From JBCBDX01 sp039822005 (GTDB taxonomy: Bacteria; Pseudomonadota; Alphaproteobacteria; Rhizobiales; Rhizobiaceae), in NCBI GenBank assembly GCA_039822005.1, contig JBCBMZ010000007.1:1-64000 (forward strand): a DNA stretch of 64,000 nucleotides. Reading direction: 5' to 3'. The notes beneath the pieces are model-generated. The model saw only the letters and a program-made list of their open reading frames with translations, was not told the origin of the DNA and made no database searches. Of the stretch, positions 17,961 to 26,799 are shown one piece after another. Positions within the stretch are counted from its first letter, which is position 1, and every line of letters begins with the position of its first letter. The position numbers and the translations under genes were made by a program.

Positions 17961-18896
17961 ATGAGTGCGACTGAAACCAAGCACGTGGCTGTTTTGATGG
18001 GTGGCTTCTCATCGGAGCGACCGGTTAGTCTTGCATCGGGTGAAGCATGCGCCGGTGCTCTTGAGCATTTGGGGCACAAGGTCAGCCGGATTGATGTGAC
18101 GCGCGATGTTGGCAGTCAGTTGCAGTCTGTCAAACCCGATATTGTCTTTAACGCACTGCATGGCCCTTTTGGCGAAGACGGCAAAATTCAAGGTGTGCTT
18201 GAATTTCTTGAGATCCCCTACACGCACTCAGGTGTTTTGGCGACGTCGGTTGCCATGGACAAGGAAATGTCAAAACGATTGGCGCGAACACACGGTATTC
18301 CGGTGGCCGAATCCAAGGTCATGGACCGCATGGAATTTGGCTCAACGCACCCGATGCAGCCGCCCTATGTTGTGAAGCCCGTGGCCGAGGGGTCAAGCTT
18401 CGGCGTGGTTATAGTTCAGGGTGACCAACATCATCCGCCGCAGATCATCACTTCTGATGAGTGGGTTTATGGCGACCGTGTCATGGTCGAGCGATATATC
18501 CATGGGCGCGAGTTGACATGTGCCGTCATGGGTGACGTGGCGCTGGGCGTGACCGAGGTAATTCCGCAGGGTCATCAGTTCTACGACTATGATTCAAAGT
18601 ATAAACTTGGCGGCTCAAAACATGTGTGTCCTGCAGAAATTTCACCAAATATTTACCAAAAGATAACGACACTGGCGCTTAAAGCTCATCAGGCGTTTGG
18701 CTGCCGTGGCGTGACACGTTCAGATTTTCGTTACGACGACAGGTTCTCTCCAGATGGCGAATTGATTTGGCTGGAAATTAATACCCAGCCGGGAATGACG
18801 GAAACGTCGCTCGTACCGGAGCTGGCCCAGGAAGCAGGGCATAGTTTCGCCGAGTTGGTTCAGTGGATGGTGGAGGACGCCAGTTGCATGCGTTGA
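17961..18896 (+). CDS. ddl: D-alanine--D-alanine ligase
   Basis: ATP-grasp ligase that makes the D-Ala-D-Ala used by the MurF half of MurEF. The 311-residue protein has VLMGGFSSERPVSL near residue 10, HGPFGEDG near 62, the ATP-grasp lysine block KPVAEGSSFGV near 140 and the metal-binding LEINTQPGMT near 270. ATG 17961 follows GGGGGA five bases upstream; ATG 17955 and an upstream ATG at 17931 are less well placed. It restarts the dcw order after the inserted genes. Confidence 0.94.
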   Translation: MSATETKHVAVLMGGFSSERPVSLASGEACAGALEHLGHKVSRIDVTRDVGSQLQSVKPDIVFNALHGPFGEDGKIQGVLEFLEIPYTHSGVLATSVAMDKEMSKRLARTHGIPVAESKVMDRMEFGSTHPMQPPYVVKPVAEGSSFGVVIVQGDQHHPPQIITSDEWVYGDRVMVERYIHGRELTCAVMGDVALGVTEVIPQGHQFYDYDSKYKLGGSKHVCPAEISPNIYQKITTLALKAHQAFGCRGVTRSDFRYDDRFSPDGELIWLEINTQPGMTETSLVPELAQEAGHSFAELVQWMVEDASCMR

Positions 18897-19816
18897 CGGG
18901 AAAAGGAACGGGTTCTGGCCGCGCACAAGGCAGTGCAGCGGTCCGTGAAGCCGGGGTTCTTCCCCGGTGGATGCGCCGACCCGCCCGTGTTGGCCAACGC
19001 ATTGTCAATGGCGACCTTAAAATTCCAAGATATATTGAGGCTGCTCTTCTGGGTGGCTTTGTCGGTTTTTGCGCTCTATACGGCGCTGCCCTTGGCGGGC
19101 AGCTATCATCGGGCGTTGAACGTCTGGCCATTGGCGTCGGGCTGGGTGTCACACAGGTCGAAGTCTCGGGAAACACCCATACACGTATCGACGATGTCTA
19201 CCGGGCGCTGGCCCTTGACGGTCGCCGGTCTCTTTTAACGCTCAATGCGGTTGCTGCGCGTGATGCCATCGAGGCGCTTCCCTGGGTCGAAGAAGCAAAG
19301 TTGCAAAAAATCTATCCTGGAACTCTGGCCGTGACGCTATCTGAGCGTGTTCCCTTTGCGCTTTGGCAAATGGGTGACGCTGTTACCGTTATCGAGCGAG
19401 ACGGATCACCGATCGGACCGTTTGCTGCCGATCCGCGCATTGCGGCATTGCCACTTGTTGTGGGTACCGGGGCCCCCGATCATGCGGATCAGTTTTTTGC
19501 CCAACTCGGCGAAACGCCCTGGTTGATCGGGCAGGTTCATGCAGCCATTCGTGTCGGTGATCGTCGATGGGATTTGCGCCTTCGCAATGGCATGACCATC
19601 CGACTGCCTGAAAACAAGTTGAACGATGCCATCGCCCGGTTGGAGTTGCTGGACGTGACGTACGGCGTTCTGGCACGAGATCTCGCCGCCATCGACTTGC
19701 GGCTCGGAGATCGAACTGTTTTTGCACTGACCGAAAATGCCGCCGCCGAACGGGCCGCTTTCGTTGAAGAGCGAGCCCAGCAAATTGAGCTGATCAAGAA
19801 GCGGGGCAGCATCTGA
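18884..19816 (+). CDS. ftsQ: Cell division protein FtsQ
   Basis: Bitopic divisome protein of about 310 residues: basic N-terminus, one membrane span (about 53-75), a POTRA domain (VTQVEVSGNTHT, about 90-155) and the FtsQ domain. TTG 18884 is chosen because GGAGG lies seven bases upstream and the resulting MHALTGK resembles rhizobial FtsQ starts; GTG 18863 is in frame further upstream. It overlaps the ddl 3' end by 13 bases. Confidence 0.9.
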   Translation: MHALTGKGTGSGRAQGSAAVREAGVLPRWMRRPARVGQRIVNGDLKIPRYIEAALLGGFVGFCALYGAALGGQLSSGVERLAIGVGLGVTQVEVSGNTHTRIDDVYRALALDGRRSLLTLNAVAARDAIEALPWVEEAKLQKIYPGTLAVTLSERVPFALWQMGDAVTVIERDGSPIGPFAADPRIAALPLVVGTGAPDHADQFFAQLGETPWLIGQVHAAIRVGDRRWDLRLRNGMTIRLPENKLNDAIARLELLDVTYGVLARDLAAIDLRLGDRTVFALTENAAAERAAFVEERAQQIELIKKRGSI

Positions 19817-21123
19817 TGGTCAAACGTTCCCCGGATAGCGCTCGCAAGTCACCAGTTCTGACGATCCTTGATATCGGGTCGGCAAAGACCGTTTGTATCA
19901 TTGCAAAGATGTGCCCGGGTGAGCCAGGTCGCTATCTTAACGGGCGCACCCACCAGCCGGAAGTCATCGGACTTGGCCACACCCGTTCCATGGGCATCAA
20001 GTCTGGCATGTTGGTGGATCTGGATGCAGCGGAGCGCTCCATCCGTCTGGCCGTTGAACATGCCGAACGCATGGCCGGGCTCACCGTCGATTCCATAATC
20101 ATCAACATCTCCGCCGGCCGTCCTCAGAGTGCGGAATGTGCGGCGACGATCAATCTGGATGCAAAACCGATCGAACGGCGCGATGTTCAGCGGGTCATGC
20201 GTGAAGCGGTGGCGCAGGGGCAGCGCGCAGATCGGCATACCATCCATCTTCTGCCTGTCGATCACGCTTTGGACGGCGTGCGCGGGATCAAAGACCCGCG
20301 TGGTATGGTCGGCGAGGCGCTGACATTGAACATGCACCAACTGACCGTAGATGCTGCGCCGGTTCGCAACATCGAACTTGCGATCAACCGCGCGCATTTG
20401 AGCGTGGAGACCATAGTTTCAACACCTTATGCCAGCGGACTTGCGACGCTCGTCAACGATGAGCTTGAACTGGGTTGCGCCGTTGTGGACATGGGCGCTG
20501 GTACGACCTCGCTTGCCGTCTTCAATGAGGGGCGTTTTATTCACGCTGACTACATTCCCATCGGTGGCCATCACGTCACCCTTGATCTGGCGCGCGGGCT
20601 TTCCTGCGGTATTGATGAGGCCGAGCGCCTCAAGACCATGCATGGTTCTGTGATCGCGACCAGCGTTGATGATGGAGACATGATTCAGTTGGCTGCGATT
20701 GGTCACGGAGATGTGGCCAGTGGGCAGCAAGTCTCACGTGCGCTCGTTAATCGCGTGATCGCCGCGCGCGTTGAGGAAACGCTTGAAATGCTTCGTGACC
20801 GTATCAACACGTCCGGTCATTCATCCATCGTTGGCAAACGCGTCGTTTTGACGGGCGGTGCATCCCAGATGACCGGGTTGGGCGATCTGGCCCGCCGTAT
20901 CCTTGGTCGCAACGTTCGCATCGGTCGCCCGCTGGGCGTCAAAGGATTGCCGACGTCGACCAAAGGGCCGGCTTTTGCCACGGCAGTCGGGCTTCTGGTC
21001 TACCCGCAGTCCAACGACCGCGACCAATCAATGAACAGCTACCGGCATATGCACGGGGCTTTAGCAACTGGAACAGAGGGCCCGATCGGGCGCGTGACGC
21101 AATGGATCAAACAGAGCTTTTAG
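19816..21123 (+). CDS. ftsA: Cell division protein FtsA
   Basis: Actin-like ATPase that tethers FtsZ to the membrane. The 435-residue product has the phosphate-1 motif LDIGSAKTVCII near 19, the 1C subdomain typical of FtsA, VDMGAGTTSLAVF near 225 and a late VLTGGASQMTG near 345. The C-terminus (GRVTQWIKQSF) is the expected amphipathic membrane-targeting helix. It overlaps the ftsQ stop by one base. Confidence 0.95.
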   Translation: MVKRSPDSARKSPVLTILDIGSAKTVCIIAKMCPGEPGRYLNGRTHQPEVIGLGHTRSMGIKSGMLVDLDAAERSIRLAVEHAERMAGLTVDSIIINISAGRPQSAECAATINLDAKPIERRDVQRVMREAVAQGQRADRHTIHLLPVDHALDGVRGIKDPRGMVGEALTLNMHQLTVDAAPVRNIELAINRAHLSVETIVSTPYASGLATLVNDELELGCAVVDMGAGTTSLAVFNEGRFIHADYIPIGGHHVTLDLARGLSCGIDEAERLKTMHGSVIATSVDDGDMIQLAAIGHGDVASGQQVSRALVNRVIAARVEETLEMLRDRINTSGHSSIVGKRVVLTGGASQMTGLGDLARRILGRNVRIGRPLGVKGLPTSTKGPAFATAVGLLVYPQSNDRDQSMNSYRHMHGALATGTEGPIGRVTQWIKQSF

Positions 21124-21224
21124 GCCCGCCGGACGATCCGGGCGCGCAGCAGCAAAACAACCAACAATCACAACAATCAAAAGCGAGCCCGGACCGTCAA
21201 TCGGTGGCACTAGGGGAAGACAAA

Positions 21225-22955
21225 ATGACCATCAATCTGAAAAAACCGGACATTACGGAACTAAAGCCACGCATTACCGTCTTCGGTGTTGGCGGCGGTG
21301 GCGGTAATGCCGTCAATAACATGATCACCGGTGGTCTGGATGGTGTCGACTTCGTTGTTGCCAACACGGATGCGCAGGCCCTGACCATGAACAAGGCCGA
21401 GCGCGTTATTCAAATGGGTATCGGCACGACCGAAGGGCTGGGCGCGGGTTCCATGCCGGAAGTGGGCTGCGCCGCAGCGGAAGAGTGTATCGATGAGATC
21501 AATGATCACTTAAATGGCACACATATGTGCTTTGTCACCGCTGGCATGGGTGGTGGTACGGGCACTGGCGCTGCACCGGTTGTTGCCCGGGCGGCGCGTG
21601 AGCGCGGTATCCTGACCGTTGGGGTCGTGACGAAGCCATTCCACTTCGAAGGCCAACGCCGTATGCGCACCGCCGATCAGGGGATAGAAGAGCTTCAGGC
21701 CAATGTGGACACACTGATCGTGATCCCGAACCAGAACCTTTTCCGAATCGCCAATGACAAGACAACATTTGCCGATGCCTTTGGCATGGCTGATCAGGTT
21801 CTCTACTCCGGTGTTGCCTGCATCACTGACCTGATGGTCAAGGAAGGTCTTATCAATCTCGATTTTGCCGATGTACGTTCCGTGATGCGTGACATGGGCA
21901 AAGCGATGATGGGGACGGGTGAAGCGTCCGGGGAAGGACGTGCGATCACGGCGGCTGAAGCAGCCATTGCCAACCCGCTTCTCGATGAAACATCCATGAA
22001 AGGTGCCAAAGGCCTTTTGATCTCGATTACCGGCGGGCGCGACATGACCCTGTTTGAGGTTGATGAGGCCGCAACGCGGATTCGCGAAGAAGTCGATCAG
22101 GACGCCAATATCATTCTTGGCGCCACATTTGATGAGTCGCTTGAAGGGTTGATCCGCGTTTCTGTTGTGGCAACCGGTATCGAGCGGGCTGCCGCCGAGG
22201 CGGCCGAAAACGCAAAGAATAGCGCGACCGTAACTGTTCCACGCGCTGTCACGGGCGTGACCGCAAAGCCGCAGGTTCAACCTGCGCCTGCCGAAGCACA
22301 AACGCCGGTTGCTGCGCCAAAACCAGCCGCCGCGCACCCGCCAGCCAGACCCGCTGCAGCCGCGCCATCTGCTGCTGAAGCGTCACGCAGCAAAGCTGTG
22401 TTCGACGAAACACGTCGTGACATGGAGGCCTTTGAGCAGACTGCCGCACCGACGGCTCCGATGCCGAAGGCGCAGGAAGCCGACTTCCAGCCTGCGAGCA
22501 CGTTGTTTGCCGCACCTGCACAGACCATGCGCGCTCGGCCCGCCACGCAAGCGGCTCCTGCCGCTCAACATGCGACGCAGGCCAAAGCTCAGCCTGCGCA
22601 GCCTCGGATGCCGCGTGTCGAAGATTTTCCGCCGATGGTTCAAGCCGAGGTGGCAAACCAGGCACGGACACCTTCTTCAGCCTTGCCGCAGGAAGACGAG
22701 CGCGGGCCACTCGGGCTGCTCAAGCGCCTCGCCACCGGATTTGGCAAAGCTGAAGGTGAGCCGGCTGCGTCTGCTGTTCGTTCGGCAGAACCGTCCGCAC
22801 CGGCGCAACCCCGCCGGGAATTGTCGCAGGAGGCAAGCCTTTACGCGCCGCGCCGTGGCCAATTGGACAACCAGGGACGCCTCAATCCCGGTTCAGTTGA
22901 CCATACGGAAGATCAGATGGAAATCCCTGCCTTTCTCAGACGTCAGGCGCGTTAA
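21225..22955 (+). CDS. ftsZ: Cell division protein FtsZ
   Basis: Tubulin-like GTPase forming the Z ring. The 576-residue product has GVGGGGGNAVNNM near 20-32 and the tubulin signature GGGTGTGAAP near 108. A long Pro/Ala/Gln-rich linker (about 340-560) leads to the C-terminal peptide IPAFLRRQAR that binds FtsA. The long linker is typical of Alphaproteobacteria. ATG 21225 has AGGGGAAG upstream. The frame is also open back into ftsA, but that part is low-complexity and lacks a start signal. Confidence 0.96.
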   Translation: MTINLKKPDITELKPRITVFGVGGGGGNAVNNMITGGLDGVDFVVANTDAQALTMNKAERVIQMGIGTTEGLGAGSMPEVGCAAAEECIDEINDHLNGTHMCFVTAGMGGGTGTGAAPVVARAARERGILTVGVVTKPFHFEGQRRMRTADQGIEELQANVDTLIVIPNQNLFRIANDKTTFADAFGMADQVLYSGVACITDLMVKEGLINLDFADVRSVMRDMGKAMMGTGEASGEGRAITAAEAAIANPLLDETSMKGAKGLLISITGGRDMTLFEVDEAATRIREEVDQDANIILGATFDESLEGLIRVSVVATGIERAAAEAAENAKNSATVTVPRAVTGVTAKPQVQPAPAEAQTPVAAPKPAAAHPPARPAAAAPSAAEASRSKAVFDETRRDMEAFEQTAAPTAPMPKAQEADFQPASTLFAAPAQTMRARPATQAAPAAQHATQAKAQPAQPRMPRVEDFPPMVQAEVANQARTPSSALPQEDERGPLGLLKRLATGFGKAEGEPAASAVRSAEPSAPAQPRRELSQEASLYAPRRGQLDNQGRLNPGSVDHTEDQMEIPAFLRRQAR

Positions 22956-23167
22956 GTGTGCCATCCGTTAACAGTGTGAAACAACATGTTCCTCGCGCGT
23001 CACAATTAGCGCGTGTAACTAGTTGTTTGTACGTGCTTTTTCTGCCGGGTCGAAACGTAACACTTGGTTAAAAACCGTGATTTGGTTCGGCGGGGGACTC
23101 GCGGCTAGTTAGTTGCGGGGAGCACGTGTCGGTTGAGTAGCTGACGCTTAACAAGGATACGGTGGTT

Positions 23168-24124
23168 ATGGGGACAGATTTGAACGCGTGCCAAGCTTCG
23201 CTTCGCGATAGCATTCATCTGTCAGGCGTGGGTGTCCACAGCGGTACTGAAGTTTCCATTAGCCTTCTTCCCGCTGAACCAAATACCGGAATTGTCTTTC
23301 ACCGTATGATGCCATCAGGCGAGATTTGCGAATTTCGTGCCGTCGCATCGCAGGTTGGCGCAACCGATCTTTGTACGATTCTCGGTGATCCGCGCGGCCA
23401 CCATGTGGCGACCATTGAACATTTGATGGCAGCGCTTCACGCGATGGGCATCGACAACGTCATCATTCAAATTGATAATGCCGAAGTGCCGATAATGGAT
23501 GGTAGCGCCCGTGTCTTTATTGATGCGATTGATCGTGTCGGCATCGTTCACCACCCCGTCAAGCGGCGCTATATTCGGGTGAAGCGGACCGTCAGAGCGG
23601 AAATAGGCGGATCTTGGGCCGAGTTCAGACCGCATGAGGGAACGCGTTTTGAAGTAGTCATCGATTTTGACAGTGCGGCGATAGGCCGGCAGGAATTCAA
23701 AGCCGAAGTCAATGGCGATGTGTTTCGCAATCAGTTGGCTGCGGCGCGCACATTTGGCTTTATGAAGGACGTCGAGCGTCTTTGGGCTGCCGGGTATGCG
23801 CTTGGTTCGTCGCTTGAGAATTCGGTTGTTATCGGCGACGACAATAAGGTGATCAACGCAGGCGGTCTGCGCTTTAGTGACGAGTTTGTTCGCCACAAGA
23901 CGTTGGACGCTGTGGGTGACCTGGCTTTGGCTGGTGCGCAATTTATCGGCTGTTTTGCATCCTATCGCGGTGGTCATCGTTTGAACGCTACAGCTTTGAA
24001 AGAGCTTCTTTCAACACCATCGGCCTATGAAATTGTTGAGACGCCGGAGCCGCGCCGCCGTGCCTTTGCCGGTGAATTTGTTGCCGTGGCGGCCCAAGCG
24101 GCCCATGCACCCTGGATCATTTGA
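23168..24124 (+). CDS. lpxC: UDP-3-O-acyl-N-acetylglucosamine deacetylase LpxC
   Basis: Zn-dependent committed enzyme of lipid A synthesis, about 318 residues. Family motifs are LSGVGVHSG near 16, TIEHLMAALHAMGIDN near 78-93 (first zinc His), HKTLDAVGDLAL near 240 (zinc His and Asp) and the catalytic GHRLN near 266. ATG 23168 has AAGGA ten bases upstream; GTG 23162 is an in-frame alternative only four bases from that site. About 200 bases separate it from ftsZ, so it probably has its own promoter. Confidence 0.94.
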   Translation: MGTDLNACQASLRDSIHLSGVGVHSGTEVSISLLPAEPNTGIVFHRMMPSGEICEFRAVASQVGATDLCTILGDPRGHHVATIEHLMAALHAMGIDNVIIQIDNAEVPIMDGSARVFIDAIDRVGIVHHPVKRRYIRVKRTVRAEIGGSWAEFRPHEGTRFEVVIDFDSAAIGRQEFKAEVNGDVFRNQLAAARTFGFMKDVERLWAAGYALGSSLENSVVIGDDNKVINAGGLRFSDEFVRHKTLDAVGDLALAGAQFIGCFASYRGGHRLNATALKELLSTPSAYEIVETPEPRRRAFAGEFVAVAAQAAHAPWII

Positions 24125-24248
24125 TCCTCGCTGTTCATCTTTGCGCCATATTGTCGTCCAATCAGCGCGTGGTACGATTGCGTCGAAGCACTTTGAGTTG
24201 TAAAAACGCCGTCATCGCGACTATTTTTATCGCTGAGAGCTGGGAAGC

Positions 24249-25088
24249 ATGCTGATCAACGTATCGAAAAATATGGCCGTCAAGGCGTTTCTTGTTGTGT
24301 GTCTTGGTGCGCTGGCAGCGTGTTCGCGCAACAATGAGACGGTGGATCTGCAGAACTATGTCTCGACGATCGAGCCCGCGGATGTGCTTTACAATCAGGG
24401 CTTGGCGAACCTTAATGGCGGCAATCTGCGTGAGGCCGCCCGCAAGTTTGCGGCGGTTGATCGGCAGCACCCCTATTCCGACTTTGCACGAAAAGCCAAT
24501 GTTATGGCGGCCTATGTGTCGTACCGTTTGGGCAATTTCGATGATGCCGTGACGGCGAGCCGTCGTTTCATCAATCTTTATCCTTCGCATGAAGATGCTG
24601 CATATGCGCAATACATTGTTGGTCTGTCCTACTTTAAACAAATGCCGGAAGTGACACGCGATCAGCGTGATACGCGTTTGGCGGTTCAGAACTTTAACGA
24701 GTTGCTCGAACGTTATCCGGGATCGATCTACGAAGAAGACGCGAAAAAGCGACTGCGCATTGCGCGCGATCAGCTTGCAGGCAAGGAAATGCAAGTGGGC
24801 CGTTATTATCTTGAGCGCCGCGAATATGCCGGTGCGGTGACCCGCTTCCGTGGTGTTGTCGAGCGTTATTCGAAAACCCGCCATGTCGAGGAAGCGCTGG
24901 CGCGCCTGACGGAGACTTATTTTGCGATGGGCCTTGCCTCAGAGGCGCAAAATGCAGCTGCTGTTCTCGGCCACAACTTCCCGGACAGCGAATGGTATGC
25001 CGACAGCTTTGCCCTGCTTCAATCCGGTGGATTGCAGCCGCGCGAGAATGAAGGGTCATGGCTCTCCCGGCTATTCCGCCGTACATAA
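24249..25088 (+). CDS. bamD: Outer membrane assembly lipoprotein BamD
   Basis: BAM-complex lipoprotein of 279 residues. A lipoprotein signal (about 1-26) ends in LAAC with the acylated Cys, followed by TPR-like repeats (VLYNQGLANLNGGNLREAA and FDDAVTASRRFINLYPSH). BamD helps insert beta-barrel proteins into the outer membrane. Its position between lpxC and recN matches the conserved alphaproteobacterial order (old name comL). Confidence 0.92.
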   Translation: MLINVSKNMAVKAFLVVCLGALAACSRNNETVDLQNYVSTIEPADVLYNQGLANLNGGNLREAARKFAAVDRQHPYSDFARKANVMAAYVSYRLGNFDDAVTASRRFINLYPSHEDAAYAQYIVGLSYFKQMPEVTRDQRDTRLAVQNFNELLERYPGSIYEEDAKKRLRIARDQLAGKEMQVGRYYLERREYAGAVTRFRGVVERYSKTRHVEEALARLTETYFAMGLASEAQNAAAVLGHNFPDSEWYADSFALLQSGGLQPRENEGSWLSRLFRRT

Positions 25089-25115
25089 TGCACGCATCGC
25101 CGGGAGGTGGCGTGT

Positions 25116-26783
25116 ATGCTTGTTGAAATGACCATTTCCGACATTGTTTTGATCGATCGGCTTACCATCCGGTTTGACAACGGTCTTTCGGTGCTGACTG
25201 GTGAGACAGGGGCGGGGAAATCAATTCTGCTCGATTCCCTGTCGCTCGCGCTTGGCGCGCGCGGGGATGCGGGTTTGGTCCGTAGCGGCGCTGAGCAGGG
25301 GCAGGTCACCGCTGTTTTCGATGTGGCCGCAACCCACCCCGTTCGTGACCTCCTCAATGATTCCGATGTTATGGTTGACGCGGTTGAACCGCTCATTTTG
25401 CGCAGAGTTCAAAAAACCGACGGCCGCACACGCGCTTTTGTCAACGACCAATCGGTCAGCGCTTCGCTGCTCGCCTCACTGGGCGCCGCGCTTGTTGAAA
25501 TTCATGGACAACATGATGGTCGGGCACTGGTCGATCCTGAAACCCACCGGCAGTTGTTGGATGCTTTCGGGCATTTACGGAGCGATTGCGAACATGTTCG
25601 TCAATGTCATGACCATTGGCGAAAAGCCGAACGCGCATTGAAAGCACATCGCAATGCGATCGACGATGCAGCACGTGAAGCCGATTATCTGCGCGCCTCG
25701 GCAGAGGAGTTAAACGCGTTGGCGCCCGAACCCGGTGAGGAGCGGGACCTTGCTGAAAGCCGGTCAGACATGATGAAGGCCGAAAAGGTGGCCAGCGATT
25801 TGGCCGATGCCGACACAGTGCTGAGCGGGCCCAAGTCACCGGTGCCGGAAATTGCCGGACTGTTACGCCGCTTGGAGCGCAAGGCATCCGAGTTGCCCGG
25901 ATTGCTGGACGAAACCAATGAGAACCTGGCCAAGGCCCTGGATAGTCTGGCTGAAGCGCAAAATCTGATCACCCGCGCGATCCATGACTCTGAGTTTTAC
26001 GGCGACGCGCTGGAGCGAACGGAAGAGCGCTTGTTCTCCTTGCGTGCGGCTGCCCGCAAGTTCAACGTGGCGGTCGATGATTTGCCAGCGCTTGCCGTGC
26101 AAATGCAAGACCAGCTGGCCGCGCTCGATGCCGGGGAGGTGGAGCTGGGGCAGTTGGAGGCAGCGGCCAAGGATGCGCTTGATGTTTATGATCGGGCTGC
26201 CGCTGATCTTTCGGATGCGCGCGCTGCCGCTGCCCGAGAGTTGGAAGCTTCGGTGATGGTGGAATTGCCGGCGCTGAAGCTGGAAAAGGCGCGCTTTATC
26301 GTCGATCTGGCGCGAGACGCTGACCAGCGCAGCGCGAACGGTATCGATAGCGTTGCGTTCCATGTCCAAACCAATCCGGGGACGCGTGCCGGTCCGATCA
26401 TGAAGGTCGCGTCTGGCGGTGAACTGTCGCGCTTTTTGTTGGCTTTGAAGGTGGCGCTTGCTGACAGAGGGTCGACGCCGACACTGGTGTTTGACGAAAT
26501 TGATACGGGCGTTGGTGGCGCCGTTGCCGACGCCATTGGATCGCGCCTTTCGCGTTTGGCCAAAGGGGTTCAGGTTTTGTCGGTGACGCATGCCCCTCAG
26601 GTCGCAGCACGCGCGGGTCATCACTTCCTGATCGCGAAAGCGGGGGACAATGGCGAATCCGTTGTAACCAGCGTTTCCAAAATGGACGACCAGGCACGCC
26701 TTGAGGAGTTGGCGCGCATGCTATCGGGCGCTCAGATCACGGACGAAGCGCGCGCCGCCGCCGCGCAATTGCTGGCTGGTTGA
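25116..26783 (+). CDS. recN: DNA repair protein RecN
   Basis: SMC-like ATPase of double-strand break repair, 555 residues. The N-terminal Walker A is GETGAGKSILLDSL near residue 29, followed by a central coiled coil (about 160-370). The C-terminal half has the ABC signature ASGGELSRFLLALK and Walker B LVFDEIDTGVGG. ATG 25116 has GGGAGG eight bases upstream. The gap to ligA is 16 bases. Confidence 0.94.
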   Translation: MLVEMTISDIVLIDRLTIRFDNGLSVLTGETGAGKSILLDSLSLALGARGDAGLVRSGAEQGQVTAVFDVAATHPVRDLLNDSDVMVDAVEPLILRRVQKTDGRTRAFVNDQSVSASLLASLGAALVEIHGQHDGRALVDPETHRQLLDAFGHLRSDCEHVRQCHDHWRKAERALKAHRNAIDDAAREADYLRASAEELNALAPEPGEERDLAESRSDMMKAEKVASDLADADTVLSGPKSPVPEIAGLLRRLERKASELPGLLDETNENLAKALDSLAEAQNLITRAIHDSEFYGDALERTEERLFSLRAAARKFNVAVDDLPALAVQMQDQLAALDAGEVELGQLEAAAKDALDVYDRAAADLSDARAAAARELEASVMVELPALKLEKARFIVDLARDADQRSANGIDSVAFHVQTNPGTRAGPIMKVASGGELSRFLLALKVALADRGSTPTLVFDEIDTGVGGAVADAIGSRLSRLAKGVQVLSVTHAPQVAARAGHHFLIAKAGDNGESVVTSVSKMDDQARLEELARMLSGAQITDEARAAAAQLLAG

Positions 26784-26799
26784 ATGTTGGGGGATTGTT